DNA of 64,000 nucleotides from positions 21,930,975 through 21,994,974 of the forward strand of contig CM054183.1 in NCBI GenBank assembly GCA_028829895.1, written 5' to 3'. This document shows, piece after piece, positions 50,512-62,191 of the stretch (position 1 is its first letter; each line of letters begins with the position of its first letter). Position numbers and translations under genes: made by a program. This DNA comes from Sinotaia quadrata (lineage: Eukaryota > Mollusca > Gastropoda > Architaenioglossa > Viviparidae). The notes beneath the pieces were generated by a model. That model made no database searches and was not told the DNA's origin. It worked only from the letters and a program-made list of their open reading frames with translations.

Positions 50512-50950
50512 ATCATCTTCATACTATGACGAAACAGTTTTCTTCATTCCGCAATATGGTCACCTTCATACCAAGACGAAACAGTTTTCTTCAATCCGCG
50601 ATATGGTCACCTTCATACCAAGACGATACAGTCTTCGTCATTCCGCGATACAGTCACCTGCAAACCACGACGAAACAGTTTTCGTAAATTCCGCGATACA
50701 GACACCGTCATATCAAGACGAAAATGTCTTCGTTATTCCGCGTTACAATCACCTTCATACCAAGACGAAAGAGTCTTCGTCATTCCGAGATACAGTCACC
50801 TTCATACCAAGACGAAATAGTTTTTGTCATTTCACAATATGGTTACCTTCATACCAAGACGAAAGAGTCTTCGTTATTCCGCGTTACAATCACCTTTATA
50901 CCAAGACGAAACAGTCTTCGACATTCCGCGATAGAGTCACTTCCATGGTT
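50512..50950. repeat. 47-bp tandem array, 9 copies
   Basis: GACGAA(A) markers fall at 50528, 50575, 50622, 50669, 50717, 50764, 50811, 50858 and 50905, spaced 47 with one 48. Units contain TTCATACCAAGACGAAACAG and CATTCCGCGATA. A + frame from an ATG at 50507 stays open to about 51079 (191 codons), although 47 is not divisible by three. Confidence 0.95.
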
Positions 50951-51082
50951 ACGTGGCCTTTCCTGCCGGTATGCAAAGAAATCCCCTCCATCGCCACCGT
51001 AAACACCACCACCATCACCACTACTGTCTGTTTCATTCTAATCTTTAATTTTGAACTGTCTGCTTTAAGAAACCAAAAGTAA

Positions 51083-51717
51083 ATAAGTAAATCTAATAAT
51101 AGAATACACATTCTTCAGCAAAAAGCGTACACAGAGAGACGTAACTGAAAAAGGGCGTACGAAAGCAAAGGTCGGGCTTTCCCATCAGATCCCACAAGTA
51201 ATGTTGTTTTTATAACAATTAGGTTAATTTTAGCTATATCTCTAGTCAGTGTCAGGAAAAGTTTTTATTTTCAGAAACGCTCTTAGTAAACAACTTGCTG
51301 ATTAATATTAATTAATATTGTTTTTGTTTTATAGTGAATAAAATTATTCTGAAATCTAGCTTGCCATCTGACCGAGCCATGGAAAAAAGTTTGAAAGTTA
51401 ACGTTTCTTAAAAGAAAACCAAAAACAAATCAGGAATATAAAAGTTAGACAATCTAACTAGACCAATGGAGTTTTCACCAGTTGTTGTTATGTTGTTATG
51501 TTGTCTTTTCCCGCTTTTGTCGGTCTCTGTCTTTCCTGAGGTAGATGAAGTAATCCACCGAGTTTTACTGCTGCTTCTACCTGTGACTACTTTGTGTTGT
51601 TTCTCAGCTTGTATTCGGAATGGCTTTGACCTCTTCTTCAGTAGCGCCCTTCATTTTCTTGAGTGCGCCTTTCTCTTTTTTAGTGCGCATTTATTTTATA
51701 AGTGAGCCTATCAGTTA
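51083..51717. other. Unique interval, no gene supported
   Basis: A hydrophobic 79-codon frame (51466-51705) is present but lacks other support. Confidence 0.3.
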
Positions 51718-51890
51718 CAGTGAAACCTCACTATAACGCGATAATTGGGGTCCATAAAATCCGATCGCGATAATAGCGGGGTCGCGTTAATGCGGGGTTT
51801 TGCAATAGAATGCATTATTAAGATTTATATTTCGGGAACCATTCTACGATCGCATTATATCCGACTTCGCGTTATTGCGGGGTTCCACTG
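51718..51890. mobile_element. pogo/Tigger-like MITE, 173 bp, copy 2
   Basis: The left end is CAGTGAAACCTCACTATAAC. The reverse complement of the right end is CAGTGGAACCCCGCAATAAC, followed by GCGAAGTCGGATATAA. TA flanks both sides (51716-51717 and 51891-51892), the expected target duplication. The left 45 bases match the right end of the copy at 16259-16426 closely, so they are one family. It has more CpGs and looks younger. Confidence 0.85.
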
Positions 51891-52022
51891 TATTTGGGGT
51901 GCGCCCTTCATTTTCTTGATGGCACTTTTCATATTTCTTGCTTCCTTTTCCATTTTCTTGAGATACGTAAGTTAGGTTACAGCTGGGTGCTGGGCTTTAC
52001 GAATGGAGAGGAGTTTTATAGC

Positions 52023-52366
52023 TATTTTTATTATTTAGCCTTTCTTCACTTCTGTTGACTGTCGGATTGAACTACGGTCTCGGAATCTTACTAAGATTCT
52101 GGGAGATATAAGGTTTTATTGAGGATGTGGGCACTTCCGAAGAGCACTGATTTGAGTATTGGGGCGAGTGTGATTTCCAGGTAGTTTATTCGGACATCCT
52201 TCCAACTCAGATGTTATGTTCTCCAAGGCTTCTATCCCTATAGTACCACGTCAGCTTTTATATTCTACAGATTCCACAGATTTGTAATCTGAGATCTCAG
52301 TATTTTTCTTTGTATTTTTCTTTTTCTTTTGTTTATTTTTGTTTCTATCACTTGGAACAGCGACAT
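52023..52366. repeat. 340-bp direct duplication, first copy
   Basis: Aligns with 52630-52972: TTGACTGTCGG, GAATCTTA(C/A)TAAGATTCTGGGAGA, GAGGATGT, CACTTCCGA(A/G)GAGC, AGTTTATTCG, CCTTCCAAC and TATCACTTGGAAC(A/G)GCGAC all occur in the same order. Identity looks near 70-75%. Confidence 0.8.
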
Positions 52367-52492
52367 CAAGTATCCATGAATGTGGACCTGAGTCATAAGT
52401 CCTTTTGAATATCAACCCATGCAATTGTAAGGTTTGTTATACGATTTTTGTAGACAGTAACTATGGCTTTATCAATTGCCAATTGGTCCTTA

Positions 52493-52626
52493 ATGATGAT
52501 GATGACGACGACGACGACGATGATAATGAAGAAGAAGAAGAAGATGATGATGATGATGATGATGATGACGACGACGACTACGACGATGACGACGACAATG
52601 ATGCTGCTGCTGCTGCTGATGATGAA
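52493..52626. repeat. GAT/GAC/GAA trinucleotide tract
   Basis: About 130 bases of GATGAT, GACGAC and GAAGAA blocks. One frame reads a long Asp/Glu run, others Met or Ser/Arg/His runs. It lies between the two 340-bp copies. Confidence 0.95.
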
Positions 52627-52629
52627 TAT

Positions 52630-52972
52630 TATTATTCATTCTTTTCTTCACGACTTCCGTTTGACTGTCGGTTGTGAAACAAGGTCTTGGAATCTTAACA
52701 AGATTCTGGGAGACCAAGGATTTTTACGGAGGATGTAGACACTTCCGAGGAGCGCTGCTTTCAGTAGTGGGTCACGTCTATGGTCTTCGGGGAGTTTATT
52801 CGTGTGGCCTTCCAACCGAAATGATATCTTTCCCAATGATCCTCTCACTAGAAGTATCACTTCTGCTTTTACATTTAACCGTCTTTGGATTTCTATTCTG
52901 AGATACTTATTTTTTTCTGGTTTTTTTTTCTTTCTTTTGCTTTTATGTTTCTATCACTTGGAACGGCGACAA
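52630..52972. repeat. 340-bp direct duplication, second copy
   Basis: Partner of 52023-52366. Neither copy carries a shared long open frame, so this is more likely a duplicated non-coding element than a gene duplication. Confidence 0.8.
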
Positions 52973-54192
52973 CGATTTTTGTTGCTTATTAGGCTTATTG
53001 AGAACTACAATGTCTGGTCTTCGCACATGAATCACTCTATTCTCTTCTCAACGTCCCACAGTATTTTGACTTCTTCTGTCTCGGTGACTGCTTCGGGATT
53101 GTGCATCCATGTTCTTTTTGGGATATTCTTCTTTTTCGTAATGTGTGCGTGTGCGTGTGTGTGTGTGTGTGCGTGCGTGTAGTTGATCGAGCCGTAGCTG
53201 CTTTGGATAAGAGTATTCCTCTTAAGTAAGAAAAGCCATAATGTCTGCGATGCCAGAAAGGCACGAAGACTCGGTTCGACTACAGGAATTTGAACGGGAA
53301 CTGCACTGATTATATTCCCACAATGCAGTCGCATATTGACCCCAGACGTGTTTGGCTGTAATCTTCACTTCGTCACGGGTCTGGAAACTTACTTTGTTCG
53401 AACTTTCAATCTGTTTTAAGTGAACAGCAGATCAGCAAGGTTACGGCAGGAGATTAGATTAGGACTGGTATCATGATTGTTTTAATTAAAACAGTGGCAT
53501 GAGTATGTTTGGATGCTTGCCTGCCTGTTTGTCATATTTACAAATGCACCAGCTATTTAATAAATAGATTATTTCTTACTAGAAATATTTTAATTCCTCA
53601 TTCCATTCCAAATGAGTCAAATAGTCAATTAATGAGTTATTTCTTATTTTGATAAAGTTGTTTGCTTTGGATTCCTCCATCCATCTATCAAACTTTGTAC
53701 ATTTTAATTTCGTTTGTGTAACATTTCTCATTCTCTATTCTTTAGTCTCCCTCTCCCTCTCCGTCTCTCTCGCTCTGATTATATTTCTGTTTTAATTATC
53801 ACTTACTCACTCTTGAAGTATACAGACAGGAGATTGAGGCTACAAACAACGTGCTCAGTTTGGTGTATGCCATTAAACTGCCGAGATCTCGCGACTTTCT
53901 ATAACCCCTCAAAAGTCTTCCTCTCATTTACACAATTAGGAGAAAGAGGCACACAAATGTCACAGCTGTTTCAAGCGAACAAATTAACCAAGCCGTGCAA
54001 AATACCCATTGCTTTTTCATTTTTCTAATTTTGGGGGTGGGGAGGGTGGGGTGTTTTTGTTTTAAAATTATATTTGTTATTTCTGAACTATCATAATGGA
54101 ATATAATTATCATGATTTGTCTTTAGAAACTTTATTTATAGCTAATGTGTTTCTTCGTATGCTAAGATTTTAATTTAAAATATTCAATCTTG

Positions 54193-54195
<3 letters not shown>
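52973..54195. other. Unique interval, no gene supported
   Basis: Contains a short GT run at about 53143-53180. The 104-codon frame at 53714-54028 has no splice or domain support. Confidence 0.35.

Positions 54196-54252
<57 letters not shown>
54196..54252. repeat. (TG)n microsatellite
   Basis: About 55 bases of pure TG. Confidence 0.95.
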
Positions 54253-54255
<3 letters not shown>

Positions 54256-54439
54256 ATGTATGCGCATGTGTGATATTTGCTGAAGTACTTAACAATCTGA
54301 CAGATAATAGCAAACGCATTCAAAATGTCATGGTCAAGCACTTTGATTTATTTCCGTTCTTCTAAATACTGCCTCAATCCGTCTTATTTACTGCCTATCG
54401 TGTGACTGACTACCTGCTTGCTGATTTAATTAATATTAT

Positions 54440-54825
54440 GCAGTGTGACGCCAAGGCCACATAGTTAATGGTCATGATGCTTATTATTAATTAATCATCC
54501 ATAACTAATTACAAGTGATAAGAATCTCAATTTATGTTATTAATAATTCTCCAAAAGACACCACTTGTCTCTCTCACTTGGCGGATATGCGGGCGCTGTA
54601 AACGTTTTCTCTCTTTCACATCAAAGACAAACATTTACCGCCACACAATTCCGTAGGTGAAAAACGTCTTACTAAAGTAGACAAGCTCGTCTTTAATCTA
54701 TATTTAGCGATTTTCCATCTACTTACTGTCTTTCCAACATATGGTAATCTATATGTTGTAAGAAGGTCAATAAATTTAACAATACATTTATTAAATCAAT
54801 AATCAAATATTTAATATATGAATAT
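54440..54825 (-). repeat. Dispersed repeat, inverted copy (partner 41985-42365)
   Basis: The reverse complement of this segment matches the forward copy described at 41985-42365. The shared blocks run in the same order, extending from ATTTATTGACC at one side to GTCACAC at the other. Confidence 0.75.
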
Positions 54826-55995
54826 AATCAAAGAACATTTACATATACATCACTTCACAACCATTGGTTAATGATGAACAATCATTCACATAATCCTAGC
54901 ATAGACATCAGCAGTAAATAACATAAGTATATAATCAAGTTCATGGATATCACCACGGAAATGAGATTAAAGTTTTAGAGAAATAATTAAAGTCAATGAA
55001 CATAACCTGTACAAAGATGGCGGCTATCACGAGCACGTGTTTCACAATCATGCGGTTAGCAATAGGTCATTGTCTTTCATATCTAGGCAAGGCCCCACGT
55101 GTCACATTAGACAACTGTTCTAGAATCTTTGAGAGCATGTCAAGAATCATTCTGAATTTCTCATGAGCTATCAAGCAACTCAGGAGGATTATTCTCGAAG
55201 TTTCACGTGCGTTTACTCAACACACCACAAGGAATGTTCAAAATGAGTTCTTTGAATTCTGGAGACCAATCTCAGGCAACAAATCTCCGCCATATTGTTT
55301 CTCGAGCAGAATTCATGGGAATCAATTTACAGCAACACGTTTTACTGATAAGTTGACAACAACACTGGATGCACACACCATCGTATTCAAGGAGAGTACA
55401 GTAGTTACTGTAGCATGAAGTGACAACCAAAATCAAGAGGCCTGCTTCAATGCAAAAGTCAAATTAAGGTGGCGCTAAATTTCAGGCATATTTCATCTCT
55501 AAACTCCTTTCTCTCTTACAAACATTATCAACTTACAAATCCTGCAACAATTTCCTTAGCCTGATACACAAAGAGCGTAAGATATACAGCATCAATCAAA
55601 GTTCACTAGTATATGTACATCGTAGTCAAGTTAATGAACAAAAAAATAATGGTTCAATTGCATAAACATTCTCTAATTCAAATCATAGATCAATACCAAA
55701 CATGTATGAAATATTTGAAGACTATTCTTCCTTTATCAGCCAAATAACTTACAATAAACCAACAATCGCCTTTATGACCGGACGAGTAATGTTCAAATTC
55801 AAAGTGATAGAAAAGAGTACTTCTTCAACAAAGTATCACCAATATATCCTCATTGGATGAATTTGATATGAACAAGTGTGAAACTATTATCAGAAAAAGC
55901 TACTCATCCACTTTGAACTTTTTGGGATTGTACCAGCAATTTTCTCGCAACCACATGCAGACATCCCTTTCATAATACATTCCAAAATTGGAAAA
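54826..55995. other. Unidentified interval, possibly old transposon DNA
   Basis: A less AT-rich part at 55010-55500 (AAGATGGCGGC, CACGTG motifs, AAGGTGGCGC) resembles interspersed-element sequence, but no ends or domains were found. Confidence 0.25.
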
Positions 55996-55998
55996 CAG

Positions 55999-56091
<93 letters not shown>

Positions 56092-56111
56092 ACGCGCGCG
56101 CGCGCGCGCGC
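55996..56111. repeat. (CA)n-(CG)n compound microsatellite
   Basis: About 95 bases of CA followed by about 20 bases of alternating CG, an unbroken purine-pyrimidine alternation favourable to left-handed (Z) DNA. Confidence 0.95.
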
Positions 56112-56261
56112 ATACACACATGTCAAATGGTTTCAAATCTGCAATAGATGCGTAGCGTGACTGGTAAGGGTTTCTTCGCATCAACGCTTATTTCTTGAGT
56201 TTTTTAAAATTATTATTTATAGCCTCGTTGCTTTGGCAAAAGCGGGCGCGCTCGCTCGCGC

Positions 56262-56269
56262 ACGTGTGT

Positions 56270-56329
<60 letters not shown>

Positions 56330-56345
56330 GTGTATGTATATGTGT
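56262..56345. repeat. (GT)n microsatellite
   Basis: About 65 bases of GT. With the CA/CG tract 150 bases away in the opposite sense, it can form a large inverted pair. Confidence 0.95.
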
Positions 56346-57307
56346 GCGTTGTCTGAACAGAACCAAACAGCCACCTAAACTTCGTGGGAAAGATTGTTTG
56401 TGTTGAGAAATGGAAAGATGAATTCAGGAGAACCATGTTGATACAGCAGTAATATCGACTTGACCTTATGCACTTGCATGCAACCAGCTTAGATATCAAT
56501 GAACCACACAAGTAATGTCAAATGTTTGACATGCACTTACAAGACAAATCACCGTCACAGTACAGAAGGGTGGAGTGGGGTGAAATGGAAACACAATATT
56601 AGTATTTGTCAAGCAAAATAAATTGAGATATTGAAAGAGCACCATGACGTATGCATATAGAGATTAGTGTTTAATTGGAACACAGGATTTATTAAATATT
56701 TTTTAAAGTAAATTAATTAATTAATTAATTCATTCATATACTGTATATATGTGAAATGGGAGAAAAAGGATGATACACTACTGATAACGGAAACGCATCT
56801 GGATGACCGCATACAGATGACCGCGTATAGAATGACCGCGTATAGAATGACCGCGTATACCACTTATCAAGCAGACTAGAAACACTATTAAGATCAAAGT
56901 GTCTTCAACACTCTAACTTACTTATCCATTAAGTTCTGTTTTTAATTCATGGAAACCTCTTTGCTCAGTATTCGATCAGTATTCAGGCAAATGTAATTGA
57001 CGGTTGCTGATAAATGAAACGGTGCTTCGCATTCGGCTAGATTATCATCTTTGATAGTTTGTGTCGGAACGATAAAGTACTGACTATTTGTCTAGATTAA
57101 TTTATTACATACAATTATGATTGAGGTGAGGTGATCTGTGCAAACTCTCATATTTACACAATGGAACGTCTAAACTCATCTTCACCTAAACTGCTCACAT
57201 ATTGATTTCTGAATATCGAATGCATGTTTAGCCTTTTCCAAAAAAAAAAGCAAATTCATTCAAATATATATTTATATCATTTAATTATTATTCATTGCAT
57301 TCTCAGG
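56346..57307. other. AT-rich interval before the candidate exon
   Basis: Holds a triple GACCGC(A/G)TA repeat at 56796-56860. Otherwise nothing is identified. Confidence 0.35.
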
Positions 57308-57424
57308 CATACATAAGACTTTTCGGTTGGAAGAAAGACAGCTTGGATTGGAAGCACAGAGCTCTACAGAGATAGCGCTAAGCCAACAGCATAAGGATTT
57401 GCGGCAGAACGAAACTTCGTAACC

Positions 57425-57483
57425 ATGGCGACGAAAAGTTTCCATTCTGTGGCTTTAGAAATGAGCTGGGCTCGGAGAAAACA
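57425..57483 (+). CDS. Candidate first coding exon, 19 codons plus 2 bases, gene unknown
   Basis: An acceptor-like TTCATTGCATTCTCAG ends at 57307, so the exon may run 57308-57483. An in-frame TAA lies 30 bases before ATG 57425, which has a strong context (ACCATGG). The peptide is MATKSFHSVALEMSWARRK, and the frame exits through a consensus GTAAGT donor at 57484 in phase 2. Codon use is mixed and protein-like. I scanned the acceptors I could see after it to the window end; none gave a convincing next exon, so the gene would continue beyond 64000. It could also be a chance match. Confidence 0.35.
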
Positions 57484-58230
57484 GTAAGTTTGTGGTATTA
57501 TTGTATCGATCGCGTACGAAATACACTACGAGTCTTTGTCTACGAGTGCTTGTCTTGCATGCTTTAACGTTCTATTTTATTTTATTTTGTTTTATTAGTT
57601 GGTTTAATTTAATTTAACTTTCTTGAGTTTTATTGCACTTTAACTTACGTACCTTATTGATTTCCTTTATCTTTTGGTGTGTTTGTAGTTTTGTCGATAG
57701 ATATTTGTGTATAAGGATATTTGCTAACATATTTCTTTCGGCCCTTTTTCTTCGCTTAGTAAACGTAGAATATTTGTATACACGAAGAGACTTATTGTGT
57801 TATCACAAACTTCAATGTAATATTAGTAAATGTACTTCTTTGAAAATGGTCACATTTTCTTAAGGGCTGCGTGAGTATACACACACAGCTCATAATACGC
57901 ATATAATATGCAATTTCCCTCTCGCAGTAATATATAATGCGTGTTGTTTATGTATGCATTTAAAAACCACTCGTAATATAGTTATATGTTTGTTGTATGT
58001 AAGTGTTTAACTTCTTACGAAATGTATGACCAATGTACTCTTTATAAGAATTATTAGCTTTATATAATTTCGATTAAATTGTGTTAAATTTTGGTTGTGA
58101 TTCAAATTTGAATATAATGAATGCGTATGGGTGTATGTGTGTTCTCATGCTAATATTTGTTTTGCTTGTTTGTTTGTACTTCTTTGTGCTTCGTGCACTA
58201 TGAAAATAGATGTGCTTAACATATGCACAT
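57484..58230. other. AT-rich interval, nothing identified
   Basis: Would be the start of an intron if the exon at 57425 is real. No repeat or exon is seen. Confidence 0.4.
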
Positions 58231-58395
58231 TTGTTATGCTATGCCTAAAATATAGAAACTCGTTGTGCTGTGCCTAAAATATAGAAACTCGTTGTGCTGT
58301 GCCTAAGATATACAAACTCGTTGTGCTGTGCCTAAGATATACAAACTCGTTGTGCTGTGCCTAAGATATACAAACTCGTTGTGCTGTGCCTACAT
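58231..58395. repeat. 29-bp tandem repeat, 6 copies
   Basis: CGTTGTGCTGTGCCTAA(A/G)AT recurs at 58261, 58290, 58319, 58348 and 58377, with a diverged copy before. Confidence 0.93.
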
Positions 58396-59392
58396 ATATG
58401 CTCGTTGTCGTGCTATTCTCCTCGTTATATAATGCTTTCAAAAGGTCTACACTTTATAATATTTTATACCCAAATGGGGCCCACTTGTCGCACGCTGTGT
58501 TCTCAAGATAAAGAGAGTCTTATAAACTGAATTTAGTTATATTATAATAGTTATATTAAAGAGAGGGGTCAGTGTGTCACTAATATTATTTGAAAGAAGC
58601 ATATTGCTAACTGAAAATCAATAATTAGTAAGGAGAGAAATAAAGAAGGATAACTCATAATTGTTCTATTATTCTTTCAAAATTTAATTAATAAACCACA
58701 CAAGCTGCTAGGGCCTAGAAAAATAATTTCATTATAGGTTTGAATTATATAATTTCTAATAATGAAAAATATAACCAACGTGGACATTTTTCTCTTGTCG
58801 TTTAAGTTAGCAGAAATGGGGTGATTCTTGCTTTATTTATACTTTTTGCCATGAAGTTTTTCGAATTTCTTTTTGCTTATTGAGTTTCATTCTGTTGTTT
58901 TTTTTCTTTTTCTTCTATACGCTGAAACTCATCTTCTATAGTGTGTTTAATGATGATGTCTCTTTCTTTTTCTTCCTCCACCTGACTCCTCCTGTCTAAA
59001 GCTGCTTAATCAATTAAGGCGGCCATGATTCATGAACATATTAAGTATATGCACAGCTTGTCAAGTGGCCTGGGACAGCTCGGATCTCGTTTAAGTTACT
59101 CCAGACGAGAAGTGTTTTCCTATGGCAGAGAGTCGTTAGGAATATGATGTATTGTCCGCTCCCCTAACACACTCTCCCTCAACGTTTTTTTTTTTTTGCG
59201 TTCGTGTCATTGGGAAAAATAATGGTTGAGTTCTCGCCAGCTTTCTCACTTCCTAGTGATAAATTTGGTCAAATGACTTCAACACGTGAGATCATGTTTT
59301 AGTACTTTAGATTACAATTATGTTTCACGCGTAAGTTAGAGAGATAGATAATCAGACGGACGAATAAATATGTAGATGGACAGACTGGTAGG
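58396..59392. other. Unique interval, nothing identified
   Basis: No supported exon, array or transposon end. Confidence 0.4.
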
Positions 59393-59468
<76 letters not shown>

Positions 59469-59504
59469 AAGATAGATAGATAGATAGGTAGATAGATAGA
59501 TAGA
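59393..59504. repeat. (GATA)n microsatellite
   Basis: About 110 bases of TAGA units with a few substitutions. Confidence 0.97.
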
Positions 59505-59585
59505 AGGAGTGCGTTTGCAGTATTGGATTTAATGACTATTAGGTCTTTTCATTCTCATCTCTCTCACTCTCTATCTCTCCGTAAT

Positions 59586-59634
59586 CTTTCTTTCTTTCTG
59601 TTTCTTTCTGTCTGTCTGTCTGTCTTTCTTAATT

Positions 59635-59677
<43 letters not shown>

Positions 59678-59740
59678 GTCTTACTTTTTTCTTTCTTTCT
59701 TTCTGCCTTTCTTTTTTTCTTTCTTTCTGTCTTACTTTCA
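59586..59740. repeat. (CTTT)n microsatellite
   Basis: TTTC repeats with TGTC interruptions, about 150 bases; the opposite strand encodes a KKER run only by repetition. Confidence 0.95.
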
Positions 59741-60482
59741 TTCGGCACTTATTAAAAAATATGATCTTGTAAATGTGATATGCAGTGGTGAGGAAAAAAA
59801 GAAAACTACAAGGAAGTATAAATATTATAGATATTAGTCTATAAGAGGCACATTGCCTCGCCGACAATAAGTTGGTAATGTAACAATAATAATACATGAT
59901 TATTACTTTATGCCTCGGAGCACAAAATCTCATTTCGTGCAGAAAAGATTGACTGGAAGTGCCATCATGCTATAAATAATATAATTCCACACACACTAGA
60001 AAAACTGATAGAAGAAGTGAGTGAATAGCAACCGACTCATGGACATGCTGTCAGGAACGCACACGTCTGTTGCTGGTCTGCAATACAACCAGCTAGTCTA
60101 GCAACCTATCAAAGAAGGTTTTGCAATATATGCAAAATAGATTCTGCAGATATCAATGCTGGAGTCTGAGACAAGGATATTGAGTATGTGTATGCCTGGG
60201 TGTACGTATCTGTGTGTGAGTGTATCTTTATAGGTGCATTCATACCGAGTCTCGATGGAAGATATATATCTGTATATGTAAGTGTGATATACACAGACAC
60301 ACACACACACATAAAGATACAGACAAACATATGCAGATACATGTATGTACTGACATGAATGAGTTCGTATATATGAGTGTCATTGTACTCTTATATGTAT
60401 AGGTATGTATACTGACACGCCTGTGTGAATCTGTGGATATGTATATTTTTATATTCATATGAAAGAAAAGTACACTAAACAT
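59741..60482. other. Unique interval, nothing identified
   Basis: Degenerate TATG/ACAC-rich simple sequence at 60180-60440; no gene. Confidence 0.4.
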
Positions 60483-60514
<32 letters not shown>

Positions 60515-60543
60515 ACACTCACACACACACACACACACACACA
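60483..60543. repeat. Compound (CT)n-(CA)n microsatellite
   Basis: About 30 bases of CT followed by about 30 bases of CA. Confidence 0.95.
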
Positions 60544-60835
60544 AATTCTTGTTAGACCTGAAACAATATTACTTCGGAAGTTTGGTCAGAGTGGTCTTTC
60601 CAAATTAGAAATGCCATTTTGTATTTCCTTGCAGCTAATGTCTTGGTTACTAGAGGGGAAATAAATACTTGCACGAATGATTATTGGTTGTCAGAGTTGC
60701 TTACCTTGTGTTTGCGTAGATGCAATGCTACACAATAAGTTTCTGATTCGAGGAAAATGGAGGTGTACAGGACAAAAGTTCTTCGATTTGTTTCATTAAA
60801 TAGCAGGCCGATTCTGCTTTGAGCAGGCAATTGTA

Positions 60836-60854
60836 TAATATATATATATATATA

Positions 60855-60907
<53 letters not shown>
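60836..60907. repeat. Compound (TA)n-(GT)n microsatellite
   Basis: About 20 bases of TA followed by about 50 bases of GT. Confidence 0.95.
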
Positions 60908-60909
<2 letters not shown>

Positions 60910-61630
60910 ATATCTTTTCCCATCCATAACATTCAAGTTTTCTTTATTATCTGGACATCCATCTATGCATCGATCTATTCGTCCCTCCTTACGTCTACCG
61001 AACTAAGCATTCATTAACCCATCCATTTAATTGTCAATCTGTCAACCTCGACATATTCATTTTTCCATCTATACATTTGAACATTATACACTATTTCGTA
61101 TCTTTATATGCTTATCTGACATAATCATTGTCAGTCTGTTCGCTGTTGGGTGTTCGTCAATATGTATACAATGAATTCAAACGAGTACACTAGATAAGAT
61201 ACAGATAGTAAAGATACAACCATTTCTAATAATGAAATTAAAGGGAGGAAACTCTCCCCATCACTACATTTTTACTTGAAGATTTGCAATACACGCGCTG
61301 ACTAAAAGCCTTCGAAAGGCTTTTGCAGTTTTGATCGAACGTCATCTCGAGAACAAACGAGACTGTCATGGCAATCCGATGTTGTAGACAAGCAAACGTC
61401 TTCTCCCAGACCAATGATTGTCTAAACTGTCGGGTCGTGTCAAGGACTCATAGAATAATAATGGAATAACGGCTTACGGGTTCGGAGTGCGGTCTGAGAA
61501 GCAAGTAATGGTGAAGTCAACGCTGTCTGGAACGAGTTCATGGTTTGTTTTACAGATTACAAATGTCGGTCCACTTTCTCTCGATTCGGTTCAAATTTCT
61601 GGGTGAATCCTTCGGGGTTTATTGCTGAGA
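60908..61630. other. Unique interval with a small hairpin
   Basis: A near-perfect hairpin, AAAAGCCTT-CGA-AAGGCTTTT, lies at 61304-61324. DNA around 61300-61620 is less AT-rich and may be transposon-derived. No gene is supported. Confidence 0.35.
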
Positions 61631-61632
61631 GC

Positions 61633-61718
<86 letters not shown>

Positions 61719-61746
61719 GTCCATCCATCTATCTATCTATCTATCG
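61631..61746. repeat. (TATC)n microsatellite
   Basis: About 110 bases of CTAT units with one GTCCATC interruption. Confidence 0.97.
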
Positions 61747-62191
61747 ACCCACACTGTTGGTTCTTAAGCACTAACAACTACTGCAGTTATCTCCTCCTTG
61801 GTCGACTCACAACGGAAGTAACTGAAACAACTAGTCCTACACATTCCTCCCCCCCCCCTCCATTACAGAGATAATCCCAAACAACTCACCCTGTAGTTGT
61901 CGTTCTTTCTCGTCACACTTTTTGAACCCCATATAAAAGGCATATATACTAAACTATTGAATAGTATTTTTTTTTCTTTTGCGCACCTATATTTCTTTTG
62001 CCCTTGTCTCTAAATCTATCAGCACCATAAGCCGATCACAGCGGTAAACTTACATCTAGCATTTTACCAACTCTTCCCCGCACTTGTTTCCATCAGCACT
62101 AATGAGCACAGCAATGTCTGATCGCTGTTTGAACCCGCCAAGTATTCGTTTGTTACAATTCTCTTTTGTCGTTAAACACTACACGCACGTC
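61747..62191. other. Unique interval, nothing identified
   Basis: No supported feature. Confidence 0.4.

Noticed and set aside
51466..51705. Hydrophobic 79-codon frame near the second MITE
   Set aside because: T-rich DNA gives Phe/Leu-rich frames by chance. No signal-peptide cleavage context, splice site or homologous domain could be seen.
52405..52738. Asp/Glu-rich acidic protein frame
   Set aside because: The run is a GAT/GAC/GAA simple repeat; flanking codons have no splice or domain support and all frames are open across it.
61540..61767. Possible second exon for the candidate gene at 57425, after TTGTTTTACAG
   Set aside because: The phase-2 reading gives only a short unconvincing peptide before a weak donor, and another frame runs into the TATC microsatellite.
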